A DNA stretch of 55,227 nt from Neolewinella antarctica (GTDB lineage Bacteria; Bacteroidota; Bacteroidia; Chitinophagales; Saprospiraceae), in contig NZ_JAATJH010000013.1 in the NCBI RefSeq assembly GCF_011927835.1, positions 1-55,227 of the forward strand, read 5' to 3'. The notes beneath the pieces are model-generated. The model worked only from the letters and a program-made list of their open reading frames with translations, ran no database searches and was not told the origin of the DNA. Positions 44,266 through 52,454 of the stretch are shown here, in pieces; within the stretch, counting starts at the first letter, position 1, and every line of letters begins with the position of its first letter. A program made the translations under genes and the position numbers.

Positions 44266-44811
44266 ATGCCATTTATCACGACACCCATTGCGGGTCTCCA
44301 GCTATTCCAACCACGCGTATTTAAAGATGCCCGGGGCTATTTTTTTGAATCTTACAACGCCGATATCTTTAAAAAAGCCGGTATCAACAGCGTCTTCGTG
44401 CAGGACAACCAAGCAAAATCCGGAAAGGGCGTACTCCGGGCGTTGCACCGACAGACGGGCGACGCCGCCCAGGCAAAATTAGTCCGCGTAATCCAGGGCT
44501 CGGTGTACGACGTTGCCGTGGACCTGCGGCCCGGCTCCCCCACCCTGTACGAATGGTATGGCTGCGAGCTGAGCGCCGAGAACCAGCAACAACTCTTCGT
44601 GCCCCGTGGATTCGCCCACGGATACCTGGTGCTATCCGAAACGGCGATTTTCAGCTACAAATGTGACAATTACTACGCGCCCAAAACTGAAGCGGGCCTG
44701 CGGTACGATGACCCGGCCATCGGGGTCGAGTGGCCGGATTTGGACGTGGACTACCTCGTGGCCAAACGCGACCTCGAATGGCCGGCCTTAGCGATGAGCG
44801 CGAAAATTTAG
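44266..44811 (+). CDS. rfbC: dTDP-4-dehydrorhamnose 3,5-epimerase
   Basis: 181 residues, the family's usual length, cupin-like. FQPRVFKDARGYFFESYN and DNQAKSGKGVLRALHRQTG match the RfbC pattern; the latter has the catalytic base His (LRALHRQ, usually RGLHFQ, so Gly to Ala and Phe to Arg are departures). FVPRGFAHGYLVLSE and FSYKCDNYYAPKTEAGLRYDD follow, with the conserved catalytic Tyr in the CDNYYAP segment. It converts dTDP-4-keto-6-deoxyglucose to dTDP-4-keto-L-rhamnose for surface polysaccharide synthesis; RfbA, RfbB and RfbD are not in the window. A glycosyltransferase gene follows 90 bases later. This is rhamnose synthesis, separate from the catabolic operon. Confidence 0.9.
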   Translation: MPFITTPIAGLQLFQPRVFKDARGYFFESYNADIFKKAGINSVFVQDNQAKSGKGVLRALHRQTGDAAQAKLVRVIQGSVYDVAVDLRPGSPTLYEWYGCELSAENQQQLFVPRGFAHGYLVLSETAIFSYKCDNYYAPKTEAGLRYDDPAIGVEWPDLDVDYLVAKRDLEWPALAMSAKI

Positions 44812-44900
44812 AAATTTTGCGCTAGCACTTTACCTGCTCGATCGAGCTGGCGACTACAATTAAGCTCGCGTGCTCCGGGTTTAACACCTATTTTCACCCC

Positions 44901-46062
44901 ATGCGTCTACTCGTCATCTCGGCCTGGTACCCCAACCGCGTTTACCCTGCCGATGGCAACTTCGTACAAAACCTCGCCGAGCTGGTGGCGGACGATTGGG
45001 AAGTCACCGTACTGGCAGTTACATCGGATTTTAGAGAACCCACTGGGTATCAACGGTTAGAAAAAAAGCGGGAGGGTCCCTTAAACGTTGTCCGCATCTA
45101 TTATTCGGGGGCGGGGCCGCGGGTGCAGCGTATTCTGGCGAGGCGCAATGCCTGGCGCCGTGGTGTGTCGACTTTTCGCGACGGTTTCGACCTCATCCAC
45201 GCGCACGTACTGGTGGACGGTGGCATCGTCGCCGCGAAATTAGCGCGCAAGTGGGGCATCCCTTTTGTCGTTACGGAGCACGCTTCCCGGTGGCTCGCGC
45301 CGTGGCCGCTACTCAGGGTGATGGAGCGATACCTGGCGACACGGGCGGCCAGCAGCGCCGACTTGATCATGCCCGTCAGCCCGGGTTTGCGGGCGGGCAT
45401 GGAGCGCCACGGTATCAAGGGTAAGTACCAAGTCGTGTCTAACTCAGTTGACGAGACGACTTTCTACCCCCCCCCCGGAGTGGTCGGAATCACCAACGTT
45501 CAGGTTTTTACACGTCAGTAATTTTAGCCCCGCGAAGCGGCTCGACCTAATAATCGGTGCTTTTTACGAAGTCTGGCAGACTCACCCCGACGTTTCCCTG
45601 ACGATTGCGGGTGACGGGGACATCGCACAACTCACCGAGCTAATCGCTTCCCTGGCCCCGGAGCACCCGAGCAGTAACGGTCACCAACCAGAGATCAACG
45701 TGTCAGGCCCCCACTCACTCACCGAGATTGCCGACCTCATGCGCGCCGCCGACGCATTTTTGTTGACCAGCGACTACGAAACCCAATCCGTCGTAATGCT
45801 GGAGGCGCAGCTCTGCGGGCTAAAAACGATCGCTACCCAGTGTGGCGGCCCCGAGTCGATCGTCACCGATTCAGAACAGGGGGAACTCATTGATGTGGAT
45901 GACTACGCGGCTCTTCTCAACGCAATGCAGAAAATGGTGCACGATGGACGTGATAACCCGGTACGGCGGGCGGATTTATCGACCAGGGCCAAAAAACTTT
46001 ACGCCGCCAGCGCCATCCGTCAGCAATTACTACTCATTTACGACCAAGCCACACGTGCGTAA
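44901..46062 (+). pseudogene. GT4-type glycosyltransferase, frameshifted in a poly-C tract
   Basis: Two overlapping frames make one protein of about 386 residues. The first part (from ATG 44901) holds the GT-B N-terminal domain: MRLLVISAWYPN, DLIHAHVLVDGG, FVVTEHASRW, VVSNSVDETTFYPP. The second frame resumes with FRFLHVSNFSPAKRLDLII, LTIAGDGD, DAFLLTSDYETQSVVMLEAQ (the E-x7-E region) and GLKTIATQCGGPESIV, ending at TAA 46060-46062. The switch is at a run of ten C (45467-45476): reading one base fewer would fuse the frames. As written, the first frame ends early at 45521. This could be a sequencing slip, true decay, or a phase-variable switch. Neighbours suggest a surface-polysaccharide role. 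Confidence 0.8.
45111..45126 (+). repeat. 16-bp repeat variant inside the glycosyltransferase gene
   Basis: GCGGGGCCGCGGGTGC, one mismatch (G for C at position 4) from consensus, in the codons for G-A-G-P-R-V. It may be chance in GC-rich coding DNA, since the amino acids are compatible with the fold. Confidence 0.35.
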
Positions 46063-46753
46063 GCCCCGGCGCATATTTCGGTACGGCCCCCTCGCCGTTC
46101 TGTTGGAATGGGAGACCATCATCGACCCCGCCGTGAACGATGCCGTGCACGCCTACCGGGAAGCACTGGCCGGCTGGCCCCACGTCACTGACTGCGTACC
46201 GGCCTACGCATCCTTAATGGTCGTGTTTGATCGGCCAGTGCGTGAAGTAGACATGGATCGGCTTTTCGAGCTGCAAATGCCCGACAACTGGAACACAGAA
46301 AATATAATACATCACCTACCCGTGCTCTACGGCGGCGAAGGTGGCCCTGACCTAGAAGACGTAGCGGCGTTGACGAAATTGACTAAAGATGAGGTGATCA
46401 ACCTTCATTGCGGTAGGGACTACCGCGTCTTTCAACTCGGTTTTAGCCCGGGTTTTGGCTTTCTCGGCGTGACCGACCATCGCCTGGCGGTGCCCCGCCT
46501 GAGTACTCCCCGCGCGTCGGTTACTGCGGGTTCGGTCGCCATTGCGGGAAATCAAACGGCAATTTATCCGCGGGTGAGCCCCGGGGGGTGGCGAATTGTC
46601 GGCCGGTGCCCGTTGCCCATGCTGAACGAAAATGTAGCGCACCTTGGTAACTTGAGTCGCCTGGCTGCGGGCGATACCGTGAGGTTTACCCGGGTAAACG
46701 ACCGTAAATTCACGCACTTATTACAAAACCCAGCAGCGTGGAAAATCAGGTGA
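46055..46753 (+). CDS. pxpB: 5-oxoprolinase subunit B-like (PxpB/KipI)
   Basis: The frame is open further upstream into the glycosyltransferase gene; the GTG at 46055 fits the family start (RKPRRIFRYGPLAVLLEWE), giving 232 residues and an 8-base overlap with the previous stop. Conserved pieces are VPAYASLMVVFD, HHLPVLYGGEGGPDLEDVA, FQLGFSPGFGFLG, VPRLSTPRASVTAGSVAIAG and GGWRIVGRCP, the cyclophilin-like carboxyltransferase fold. With PxpC and PxpA it hydrolyses 5-oxoproline using ATP. PxpC follows with a 16-base overlap. PxpA is not in the window. Confidence 0.88.
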   Translation: MRKPRRIFRYGPLAVLLEWETIIDPAVNDAVHAYREALAGWPHVTDCVPAYASLMVVFDRPVREVDMDRLFELQMPDNWNTENIIHHLPVLYGGEGGPDLEDVAALTKLTKDEVINLHCGRDYRVFQLGFSPGFGFLGVTDHRLAVPRLSTPRASVTAGSVAIAGNQTAIYPRVSPGGWRIVGRCPLPMLNENVAHLGNLSRLAAGDTVRFTRVNDRKFTHLLQNPAAWKIR

Positions 46754-47637
46754 CACTCGAATATTTGGGCGCGGCCTCGATAGCTAGCGGGAGTGCCAAG
46801 TTGATTAGCGGAGCCCGGCGGGGCGTCCGCCATTTAGCCCTCCCGAGTGGTGGACCGGTAGATCCGCCGTCCGCGGCTTTCGCCAACGAGTTGCTGGGTA
46901 ACCCACCCGGGCAACCGCTCATCGAGGTTCCGCTGGTGGGCGGTACGTGGCGAATCCAGGGTGATTGCCGCATCGCACTGACCGGAGCGGATATGCACTG
47001 GGAGATTGACGGTCAGCCCGTAGCACCAGGAACGGCACGTGATTTGCGGGATTCGAATACCCTGGTTGGCCGGGCTGCGCGCAGTGCGGTATTCGCTTAC
47101 TTCGCGCTCAACGGTCGCTGGTCGAAAGAGATTTTGTCCAGTAGGGAGTTATTATTAGGGGGAAACATAAAAATTGGAAAAAGCTGGAGTAGTAACTTGC
47201 TAGCGTGCGTAGACGGCGCGGTTAAGCAGCAGTTCACCGCGCCGGGTCCAGGTCCCGTTTATGACATGACTTCACCAATCAACGTGTATCCGGGGCCGGA
47301 ATGGACCTGGCTTTCACCGACTCGGAGGGAAGGGCTTTTAACGGCACGCTACGAAATTAGTACGCAGAGCAACCGACAGGGATTGCGATTACTGCCCCAA
47401 CCTAATACTCCAAATAGCTACCGGGACCACGCCTCTGAACTTTTGCAAATGATTAGCTCTCCCGTCCTGCCCGGGACGGTGCAACTCACGCCGGCGGGTC
47501 CGATAATATTGGGGCCGGACGCCCATACCGTCGGTGGTTATCCCCGGATCCTAATGCTAGCACCGGGTGAATTAGCCAGGGTATATCAGTTCGGGTTCCG
47601 GCGTGCTTTTGCTTTCCATCTGCAAGATTTCTACTAG
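46738..47637 (+). CDS. pxpC: 5-oxoprolinase subunit C-like (PxpC/KipA)
   Basis: 299 residues from a GTG that overlaps pxpB by 16 bases. RRGVRHLALPSGGPVDPPSAAFANELLGN is the signature region (residues about 23-51), followed by IEVPLVGGTWRI, ALTGADMHW and a late NRQGLRLLPQ segment, then GPIILGPDAHTVGGYPRIL. This is the carboxyltransferase-like subunit paired with PxpB. The sequence is more diverged than usual in the middle (about 100-200), so substrate specificity could differ. Its stop codon overlaps that of the convergent HAD gene in a shared CTAG. Confidence 0.85.
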   Translation: MENQVTLEYLGAASIASGSAKLISGARRGVRHLALPSGGPVDPPSAAFANELLGNPPGQPLIEVPLVGGTWRIQGDCRIALTGADMHWEIDGQPVAPGTARDLRDSNTLVGRAARSAVFAYFALNGRWSKEILSSRELLLGGNIKIGKSWSSNLLACVDGAVKQQFTAPGPGPVYDMTSPINVYPGPEWTWLSPTRREGLLTARYEISTQSNRQGLRLLPQPNTPNSYRDHASELLQMISSPVLPGTVQLTPAGPIILGPDAHTVGGYPRILMLAPGELARVYQFGFRRAFAFHLQDFY

Positions 47638-48284
47638 CTCTGCTTTAGCAATTCCAGCGCCCGCCGAATTGCCGCCGCGTTATCCACAATCATTTCGTCG
47701 GCGCCGGTGACCTTGTCGTTGAGCCCGATCAGGTAACAGCCCGCAGCTTTGGCGGCCGTGCCCCCCGGCTTACTGTCCTCGATGGCGATACAATCACGTG
47801 GGTCCAAACCCAGTTTTTTGGCGGCCAGGAGGTAGATATCCGGCGACGGTTTCAGGTTCGCTACGTCCGTTGCCGTCACAACCACGTCCGTGAAGGAATC
47901 CAGACCCAGGGCGGGTACCACGACGTCCGTATCTGCCCGACCACTGTTGGTGGCGATGGCGAGCGGAAACGCATCCGCGACCTCCCGCAACGCTTCCTTT
48001 ATTCCCGGAAAAGCAGTTCCGCTCGTTCTGATGACGTCGTGGAATCTCACCTGCTTTTGGCTAATCAGCTCGGCCTGGTCAACCGATAGGCCGTGCGCCT
48101 CAATCACGTCAGCGGACAGAACCTGGTCGCTCGTCCCGACGTACTGCTCGAACCAGTGCTCGTCGTAACTCAGTCCGTAGTCATTGTTCAGGACGTCGAG
48201 CCAGGCTTCACAGTGTTGCGGCTCCGAATCAGCCAGGGTACCGTCGAGATCACAGAGGAGCCCTTTGAATTGTTTGTCGAGCAT
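47634..48284 (-). CDS. HAD-superfamily phosphatase, beta-phosphoglucomutase-like
   Basis: The frame reaches a GTG at 48290; the ATG at 48284 gives 216 residues. Motif I is LCDLDGTLADSE (nucleophile Asp then acid/base Asp), motif II is IATNSGRAD, the Lys region is LKPSPDIYL and motif IV is IAIEDSKPGGTAAKAAG. The cap domain between motif I and II is helical, of the type seen in beta-phosphoglucomutases and small sugar phosphatases. The substrate is unknown; a sugar phosphate such as deoxyglucose-6-phosphate is typical. Its stop overlaps that of pxpC on the opposite strand. A terminator hairpin lies just upstream. Confidence 0.85.
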   Translation of the reverse strand: MLDKQFKGLLCDLDGTLADSEPQHCEAWLDVLNNDYGLSYDEHWFEQYVGTSDQVLSADVIEAHGLSVDQAELISQKQVRFHDVIRTSGTAFPGIKEALREVADAFPLAIATNSGRADTDVVVPALGLDSFTDVVVTATDVANLKPSPDIYLLAAKKLGLDPRDCIAIEDSKPGGTAAKAAGCYLIGLNDKVTGADEMIVDNAAAIRRALELLKQS

Positions 48285-48309
48285 AAACACTTAGCGTAAA
48301 AGGGTTTTA

Positions 48310-48349
48310 AATTAAACGACCCGCCGGGTATTGCTACCGGGCGGGTCGT
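48310..48349 (-). terminator. Rho-independent terminator after the small membrane protein gene
   Basis: A 15-bp stem with one mismatch (ACGACCCGCC...GGCGGGTCGT) around the loop TTGC spans 48316-48349. On the minus strand it is followed by TTTAATTT. It lies 42 bases past the stop of the 70-residue gene and ahead of the HAD gene. Confidence 0.75.
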
Positions 48350-48390
48350 GTGGAGGGAAGACGCGCTCCCCCGTAAATTGTTTTCCTGTC

Positions 48391-48603
48391 TTACTTAATG
48401 AGCACGTTACGCACGCTGAGGGCCACACGAGCAACGAGCGCGCCACCGGTTTTTACCTGCGAACTCATCGCGCGAATCTGCTCCGTCGCTTCCACCGTTC
48501 GCTGCTGGTGTGATTGCCCCAGTAGAAAGCCGAAGCTCAGCCCACTCAGCACGAACATTATCATTGCAGCAAGTAAAAAGGAACGGGGTTGGCTGGTTTT
48601 CAT
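48391..48603 (-). CDS. Small single-span membrane protein, unknown function
   Basis: 70 residues. A basic start (MKTSQPR) is followed by one hydrophobic segment (FLLAAMIMFVLSGLSFGFLL, about 9-28) and a polar tail with EATEQIRAMSSQ and a run of hydrophobic/basic residues at the end. I do not recognise a family. It has its own terminator and a proper ATG, which favours a real gene over a chance frame. An anchor peptide or regulator is possible but unsupported. Confidence 0.6.
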   Translation of the reverse strand: MKTSQPRSFLLAAMIMFVLSGLSFGFLLGQSHQQRTVEATEQIRAMSSQVKTGGALVARVALSVRNVLIK

Positions 48604-48767
48604 CGGGCGGGTTTGATGTTTATCGCTTAGTGGTTACAAAATAGGGCGCGTTAAAGACTTTAAGAAATCTTACGCGGACTAACTCGGTTCAAACCGACCA
48701 AACCAACGTTTTCGCCGACGAATGCACCCCCGAAAGGTGCCGAACGGAAAAGAATCCCGTAAAATTA

Positions 48768-49826
48768 TTAGAAACCCTTCATCACGTCGACCAGCACCTG
48801 GACGCTCTCGATTGGCATGGCGTTATAAATGCTAGCCCGAAATCCGCCAACGGACCGGTGGCCCTTCAGTGCGTCCACCCCGGCAGCCTTGGCGGCTTCC
48901 ATGAAGGGTGCGGTGTCGGCCTCCTCCGTCGTAACGAAGGTTACGTTCATCAAACTGCGGTCGATCGGGTCGGGAATTGTGCACTTGAACTTGGGGTTCC
49001 GTTCAATCTCGTCGTAGAGCAGTTTGGCCTTTGCTTCGTTGATCTTCTCCATCGCCTCCAGTCCACCTTGCGCCTTTACCCAGCGCAGGGTCAGCATGCA
49101 AACGTAGATGGGGTAGACGGGGGGCGTATTGAAAGTAGAGCCCTTTTCGATGTGAACTCGGTAGTCGAGCATTGAGGGCAGCGCCCGTTTGACCGTGCCC
49201 AACAGGTCCTTTCTGATGATCACCATGGTTACACCAGCGGGGCCCATATTCTTTTGTGCGCCGGCGTAGATGATGCCAAATTTCTCCATCGGCAGTCGCC
49301 GGCTGAAGATATCGCTCGACATGTCGGCCACGAGGGGGGCGTCAGTCTCCGGCCAGTCTTTGATTTGCGTGCCGTAGATCGTGTTGTTACTCGTGACGTG
49401 TACGTACTTCAATCCTTGCGGAATAGGGTAACCTTTGGGAATGTAGTTGAAGTTCTTATCCTTGGAGCTGGCCAATACTTCAACGCCGCCGAAAAGCTTC
49501 GCTTCTTTAATGGCTTTCGTAGACCACGTGCCGGTGTCCAGGTACCCAGCTCGCTCGTCTTCGTTGAGCAGGTTCATGGCCGTCAGAAAAAACTCGGCAC
49601 TCGCACCGCCGGAAATAAAGATCACGCCGTAGTCGTCATTCAAGTCCAACAGTTCCCGCACGAGCGATTCCGTCTCCGCCAGCACCTTAGTGAACGATGG
49701 GCTGCGGTGGCTAATCTCGAGGATCGACAGGCCAAGCCCGTCAAAGTCGCGGACCGCGTCGGCGGCCTGCTCCAGAACCGTTGCGGGGAGAATGGCCGGG
49801 CCGGCACTAAAGTTATGCATCTTCAT
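48768..49826 (-). CDS. serC: Phosphoserine aminotransferase
   Basis: The frame extends to 49937, but the ATG at 49826 begins the family start (MKMHNFSAGPAILPATVLEQA), giving 352 residues, the usual length. FISGGASAEFFLTAMNLL, VTSNNTIYGTQI, LVADMSSDIFSR and YAGAQKNMGPAGVTMVII are seen, the last with the PLP-binding Lys in AQKN. It makes 3-phosphoserine from 3-phosphohydroxypyruvate and glutamate, and can act in B6 synthesis. No serA or serB neighbour. A good promoter lies just upstream of the chosen start, giving a leader of about a dozen bases. Confidence 0.95.
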   Translation of the reverse strand: MKMHNFSAGPAILPATVLEQAADAVRDFDGLGLSILEISHRSPSFTKVLAETESLVRELLDLNDDYGVIFISGGASAEFFLTAMNLLNEDERAGYLDTGTWSTKAIKEAKLFGGVEVLASSKDKNFNYIPKGYPIPQGLKYVHVTSNNTIYGTQIKDWPETDAPLVADMSSDIFSRRLPMEKFGIIYAGAQKNMGPAGVTMVIIRKDLLGTVKRALPSMLDYRVHIEKGSTFNTPPVYPIYVCMLTLRWVKAQGGLEAMEKINEAKAKLLYDEIERNPKFKCTIPDPIDRSLMNVTFVTTEEADTAPFMEAAKAAGVDALKGHRSVGGFRASIYNAMPIESVQVLVDVMKGF

Positions 49827-49844
49827 ATTAGGGTAATTGAGCCG

Positions 49845-49874
49845 CAAAAGTAGTACCTTTTTGCTGACCGTAAA
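49845..49874 (-). promoter_or_regulatory. Bacteroidota-type promoter of serC
   Basis: TACTTTTG (49845-49852, exact TAnnTTTG) with TTTA (49871-49874) 18 bases upstream, near the TTTG -33 consensus. The -7 box lies 18 bases before the ATG at 49826 and inside the longer frame, supporting the shorter start. Confidence 0.6.
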
Positions 49875-49939
49875 CTCAGGCGCACACCAACACCCAGGTT
49901 GGATTCCGTCTTCATCCTTCACGAAACTAATTTTCATTT

Positions 49940-51418
49940 ATGTCCATCCAATTATTCTTGCGCTCCCTGGCGGCCTCTTGTCTCGCGGCATTGGTTTTTT
50001 CCTGCACGCCCAAGGCGGCCGGCCCGGCGACAACGAACGCTAAAAATCCTAAGACCAGTACGGCCTCCAAGCCCGCCATGCCCGGGGAAGAGCTGAGCCC
50101 CTGCGGTAAGTTTACCGACGCCCGCAACCCCGACCAGGCGGAAACGGATTACGTCATCTACCGCCAACTCCTCAAGGCAAAAGACATGACCCTGGCGATG
50201 AAAGAATGGCGCAAAGTTTACGCGAACTCCCCCGCCGCTGACGGTCGCCGCAGCACCGTCTTCACTGATGGCGTAGCTTTTTACAACGACCTGATCCAGC
50301 AAGACCCGGCCAAGAAAGAAGTGTACGGAGATACGCTGCTTACCCTCTACACGAAAGCCCGCGAGTGTTACCCGGGCAACGGGTACATGGCCGCCATCCA
50401 GGCGTTCGACAGTTACTACACTTACCCAGGCTCGGCTACGGATGAAAACATTTACAGTCTTTTCAAAGAGAGTATAGAGTTAGATGGCAAAGACAAACTT
50501 CAGTATTTCGTCGTCAACCCTACGGCCGGTTTGACAGTCAAGCTACACCGGGAAGGAAAACTCACCGACGCCGAAGCAAAGACTACCGTTGATAATCTTC
50601 GTTACCGATTGGCAAAAGCGCTTAAGGAGTGCGCGGGGGAAGACTGCGCAACCTGGGAAAAGGTTAATGAATACACCCCCGGCGCGCTCAAATATTTCGA
50701 AACCGTGAAGGGCTTTTACGACTGTCAGTACTTCGTTGACGAGTACTACCAAACCTACCAGGATAATCCGGATGATTGTGACGAGATCCGCACCGCTTAC
50801 AGCCGGATGAAGTTCGGGGGTTGCGCTGAATCCAGCCCGGAACTGCAGGAACTGAAGCAGGCATTCACGAGCAAGTGCCAGGAGCCCGAAGTTGCTGGCG
50901 GTGGTGGGAACGCCGCTCCGTGGCAACGACTAGTGAAGGTCGCCTATCAGCTTTATCAGGACGGCAAGCCGAGGGAGGCCGTGAAGAAGTTTGAGGAGGC
51001 CATGCCAGATATTCCCGCCGACCGGAAATTTACCTACCAGATGTTGACAGCAAAGATTTACTATCGTGATTTGCGCAGCTTCAGTCAGGCGCGCGCTTGG
51101 GCCCGTCAGGCTTCATCTACGGACCCAAGCTCGGGCGAGCCTTATATGCTCATCGGCACGCTTTACGCGAGCAGCGGCCCACTCTGTGGCTCCGGCACCG
51201 GTTTTAATTCTCAGGTTGTCACGTGGCCGGCCATCGACATGTGGCAGCGGGCCAAGAGCCTCGACGAGTCGGTGACGAGTAAGGCCAACAAGCTCATCAA
51301 CACGTACACGCAGTACATGCCGTCACGCTCTGACGTCTTTCAGCGGGGATTGAAGGAGGGGGAATCTTTCACCGTCGAGTGCTGGATCAACGAGACGACG
51401 CGTATTCGGACGCCTTAA
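49940..51418 (+). CDS. TPR-containing lipoprotein
   Basis: 492 residues with a lipobox (LVFSC, Cys22) followed by a Ser/Thr/Ala/Pro linker. From about 60 the protein is helical with TPR-like pairs (YRQLLKAKDMTLAMKEWRKVY, YGDTLLTLYTKARECYPGN, AYQLYQDGKPREAVKKFEEAM, ARAWARQASSTDPSSGEPYM). Several Cys (in ECAGEDCATW and CQYFVDEYYQTYQDNPDDC) may form disulfides in the periplasm. I know no specific function; an outer-membrane assembly or scaffold role would be typical of such proteins. Divergent from serC with 113 bases between. A repeat hairpin with a T-run follows as terminator. Confidence 0.75.
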   Translation: MSIQLFLRSLAASCLAALVFSCTPKAAGPATTNAKNPKTSTASKPAMPGEELSPCGKFTDARNPDQAETDYVIYRQLLKAKDMTLAMKEWRKVYANSPAADGRRSTVFTDGVAFYNDLIQQDPAKKEVYGDTLLTLYTKARECYPGNGYMAAIQAFDSYYTYPGSATDENIYSLFKESIELDGKDKLQYFVVNPTAGLTVKLHREGKLTDAEAKTTVDNLRYRLAKALKECAGEDCATWEKVNEYTPGALKYFETVKGFYDCQYFVDEYYQTYQDNPDDCDEIRTAYSRMKFGGCAESSPELQELKQAFTSKCQEPEVAGGGGNAAPWQRLVKVAYQLYQDGKPREAVKKFEEAMPDIPADRKFTYQMLTAKIYYRDLRSFSQARAWARQASSTDPSSGEPYMLIGTLYASSGPLCGSGTGFNSQVVTWPAIDMWQRAKSLDESVTSKANKLINTYTQYMPSRSDVFQRGLKEGESFTVECWINETTRIRTP

Positions 51419-51463
51419 GTAAAGCTAGCTTTCTTCTGATCAATCCAGGGCAGTAGTGCTTTG

Positions 51464-51563
51464 GCGCGGTCGCGGGTGCAGAGAAATTTAGTAAGAGCAA
51501 AGTGGGTGAACCCACAACTCCTTGCCTTACCCGTTTTCTTGGCACCCGCGACCGCGCCTTTTT
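51464..51563 (+). terminator. Inverted repeat pair with T-run after the TPR gene
   Basis: GCGCGGTCGCGGGTGC (51464-51479) and GCACCCGCGACCGCGC (51542-51557) are perfect inverted copies, stem 17 bp with flanking G/C, followed by CTTTTTAG. The 62-base loop holds a GTGGGT/ACCCAC mini-hairpin and the word AGCAAAGTGG, also found in the loop of the pair at 33748-33850. It starts 46 bases past the TPR stop. Confidence 0.75.
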
Positions 51564-51566
51564 AGT

Positions 51567-52106
51567 TTAAAACTGACAACTCGCACCAGCCGCTACGCCA
51601 TCCACGGAAACCACCCGGTCCAGCCGCAACCAAGTACCGTCCCGAAACTGGATGTACTCTTCCCCATTATTGGTCATTGTGTTCAACAGCCGGGTTTCGA
51701 TCCGGCTTGACGTACCGTCCGTCTCCCGAAACTCGATTCGAACCGGGCGGCGCTCGGTGATGGCAGCTTCGAAATTGTCGTAAAAATTGCAGTCGATCGG
51801 CTCGTAATTGGTTCGTTGACTGGAGATGATGTGGTCTACGTACGTATCAACCAACTGCTCGTTGAAACTTGTATAAGTGTGGTCGGCACGTAAGGGGGCG
51901 GGGAGGTCGTGTTCACCGAAGTAGATAATCGTCCGGCCGTGCCGTTGCGCCAGTAAAGCTTTTTTGAAATCCAGGGGGGACAGGGGAGCTTTGGTGTCGA
52001 AGAGTACTAAGCCGTCGATTTCGTAGACGGGGCCTTCCCCCCACTTCCGCCATTCGACTTCCACGGGATAATTCAGCGGCGGGTTGCCCAGGTAACAGAT
52101 CCTCAT
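51567..52106 (-). CDS. Protein with C-terminal Rof (Rho-binding antiterminator)-like domain
   Basis: 179 residues. The N-terminal part (1-90, MRICYLGNPPLNYPVEVEWR, FKKALLAQRHGRTIIYFGEHDLP) is not recognised. From about residue 100 the sequence reads YEPIDCNFYDNFEAAITERR, then VRIEFRETDGT, NGEEYIQFRDG and LRLDRVVSVDG: the order and spacing of the small beta-barrel of the Rof/YaeO family, which binds Rho and inhibits termination. If right, this is a Rof domain fused to a second domain. It lies three bases after the cupin gene in an SDR-cupin operon. A stand-alone Sm-like fold is the alternative. Confidence 0.6.
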   Translation of the reverse strand: MRICYLGNPPLNYPVEVEWRKWGEGPVYEIDGLVLFDTKAPLSPLDFKKALLAQRHGRTIIYFGEHDLPAPLRADHTYTSFNEQLVDTYVDHIISSQRTNYEPIDCNFYDNFEAAITERRPVRIEFRETDGTSSRIETRLLNTMTNNGEEYIQFRDGTWLRLDRVVSVDGVAAGASCQF

Positions 52107-52109
52107 AGC

Positions 52110-52454
52110 TTATTTCTTGGTGGCCAGCGCCCGGTAATCTTCCCGCACGGGGTGGAAGACATCGATAATGCGACAGTCGGTGAGTGCTATGCCCGAGTGC
52201 GGCACATTGCTGCCCATGACGGCTACGTCACCGGCTCGGCATATGCGCTTGGTCCCGTCGACGGTAAATTCAAAATCGCCCTCCAAAATAGTGGAAGTCT
52301 GTTCGTGCGGGTGCTGGTGGACCGGTAGTTCCGTGCCGGCTTTCAGGTAAAAATCCCCGATGGTACAAGCTTCCGTATGCACGAGGTGGCCAGTTATGCC
52401 GGGGAAGACCTCGATGAGTTTAAGGTCTTTATTCTTGTCTATGAACGTACTCAT
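52110..52454 (-). CDS. Small cupin-domain protein
   Basis: 114 residues, one cupin barrel. HQHPHEQTSTILEGDFEF (two His and Glu of metal motif 1) and GDVAVMGSNVPHSGIAL (His of motif 2) are visible. No substrate can be named; such proteins are often dioxygenases, isomerases or binding proteins. Its ATG overlaps the SDR stop as TAATG, so the two are translationally coupled, and the Rof-like gene follows three bases later. Confidence 0.85.
   Translation of the reverse strand: MSTFIDKNKDLKLIEVFPGITGHLVHTEACTIGDFYLKAGTELPVHQHPHEQTSTILEGDFEFTVDGTKRICRAGDVAVMGSNVPHSGIALTDCRIIDVFHPVREDYRALATKK

Noticed and set aside
45842..46054. N-terminal extension of pxpB into the glycosyltransferase
   Set aside because: Overlaps a well-supported frame and does not match the PxpB family start; GTG at 46055 fits better.
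48700..48767. Terminator after serC
   Set aside because: A GCACC/GGTGC hairpin exists but is short and has no T-run.
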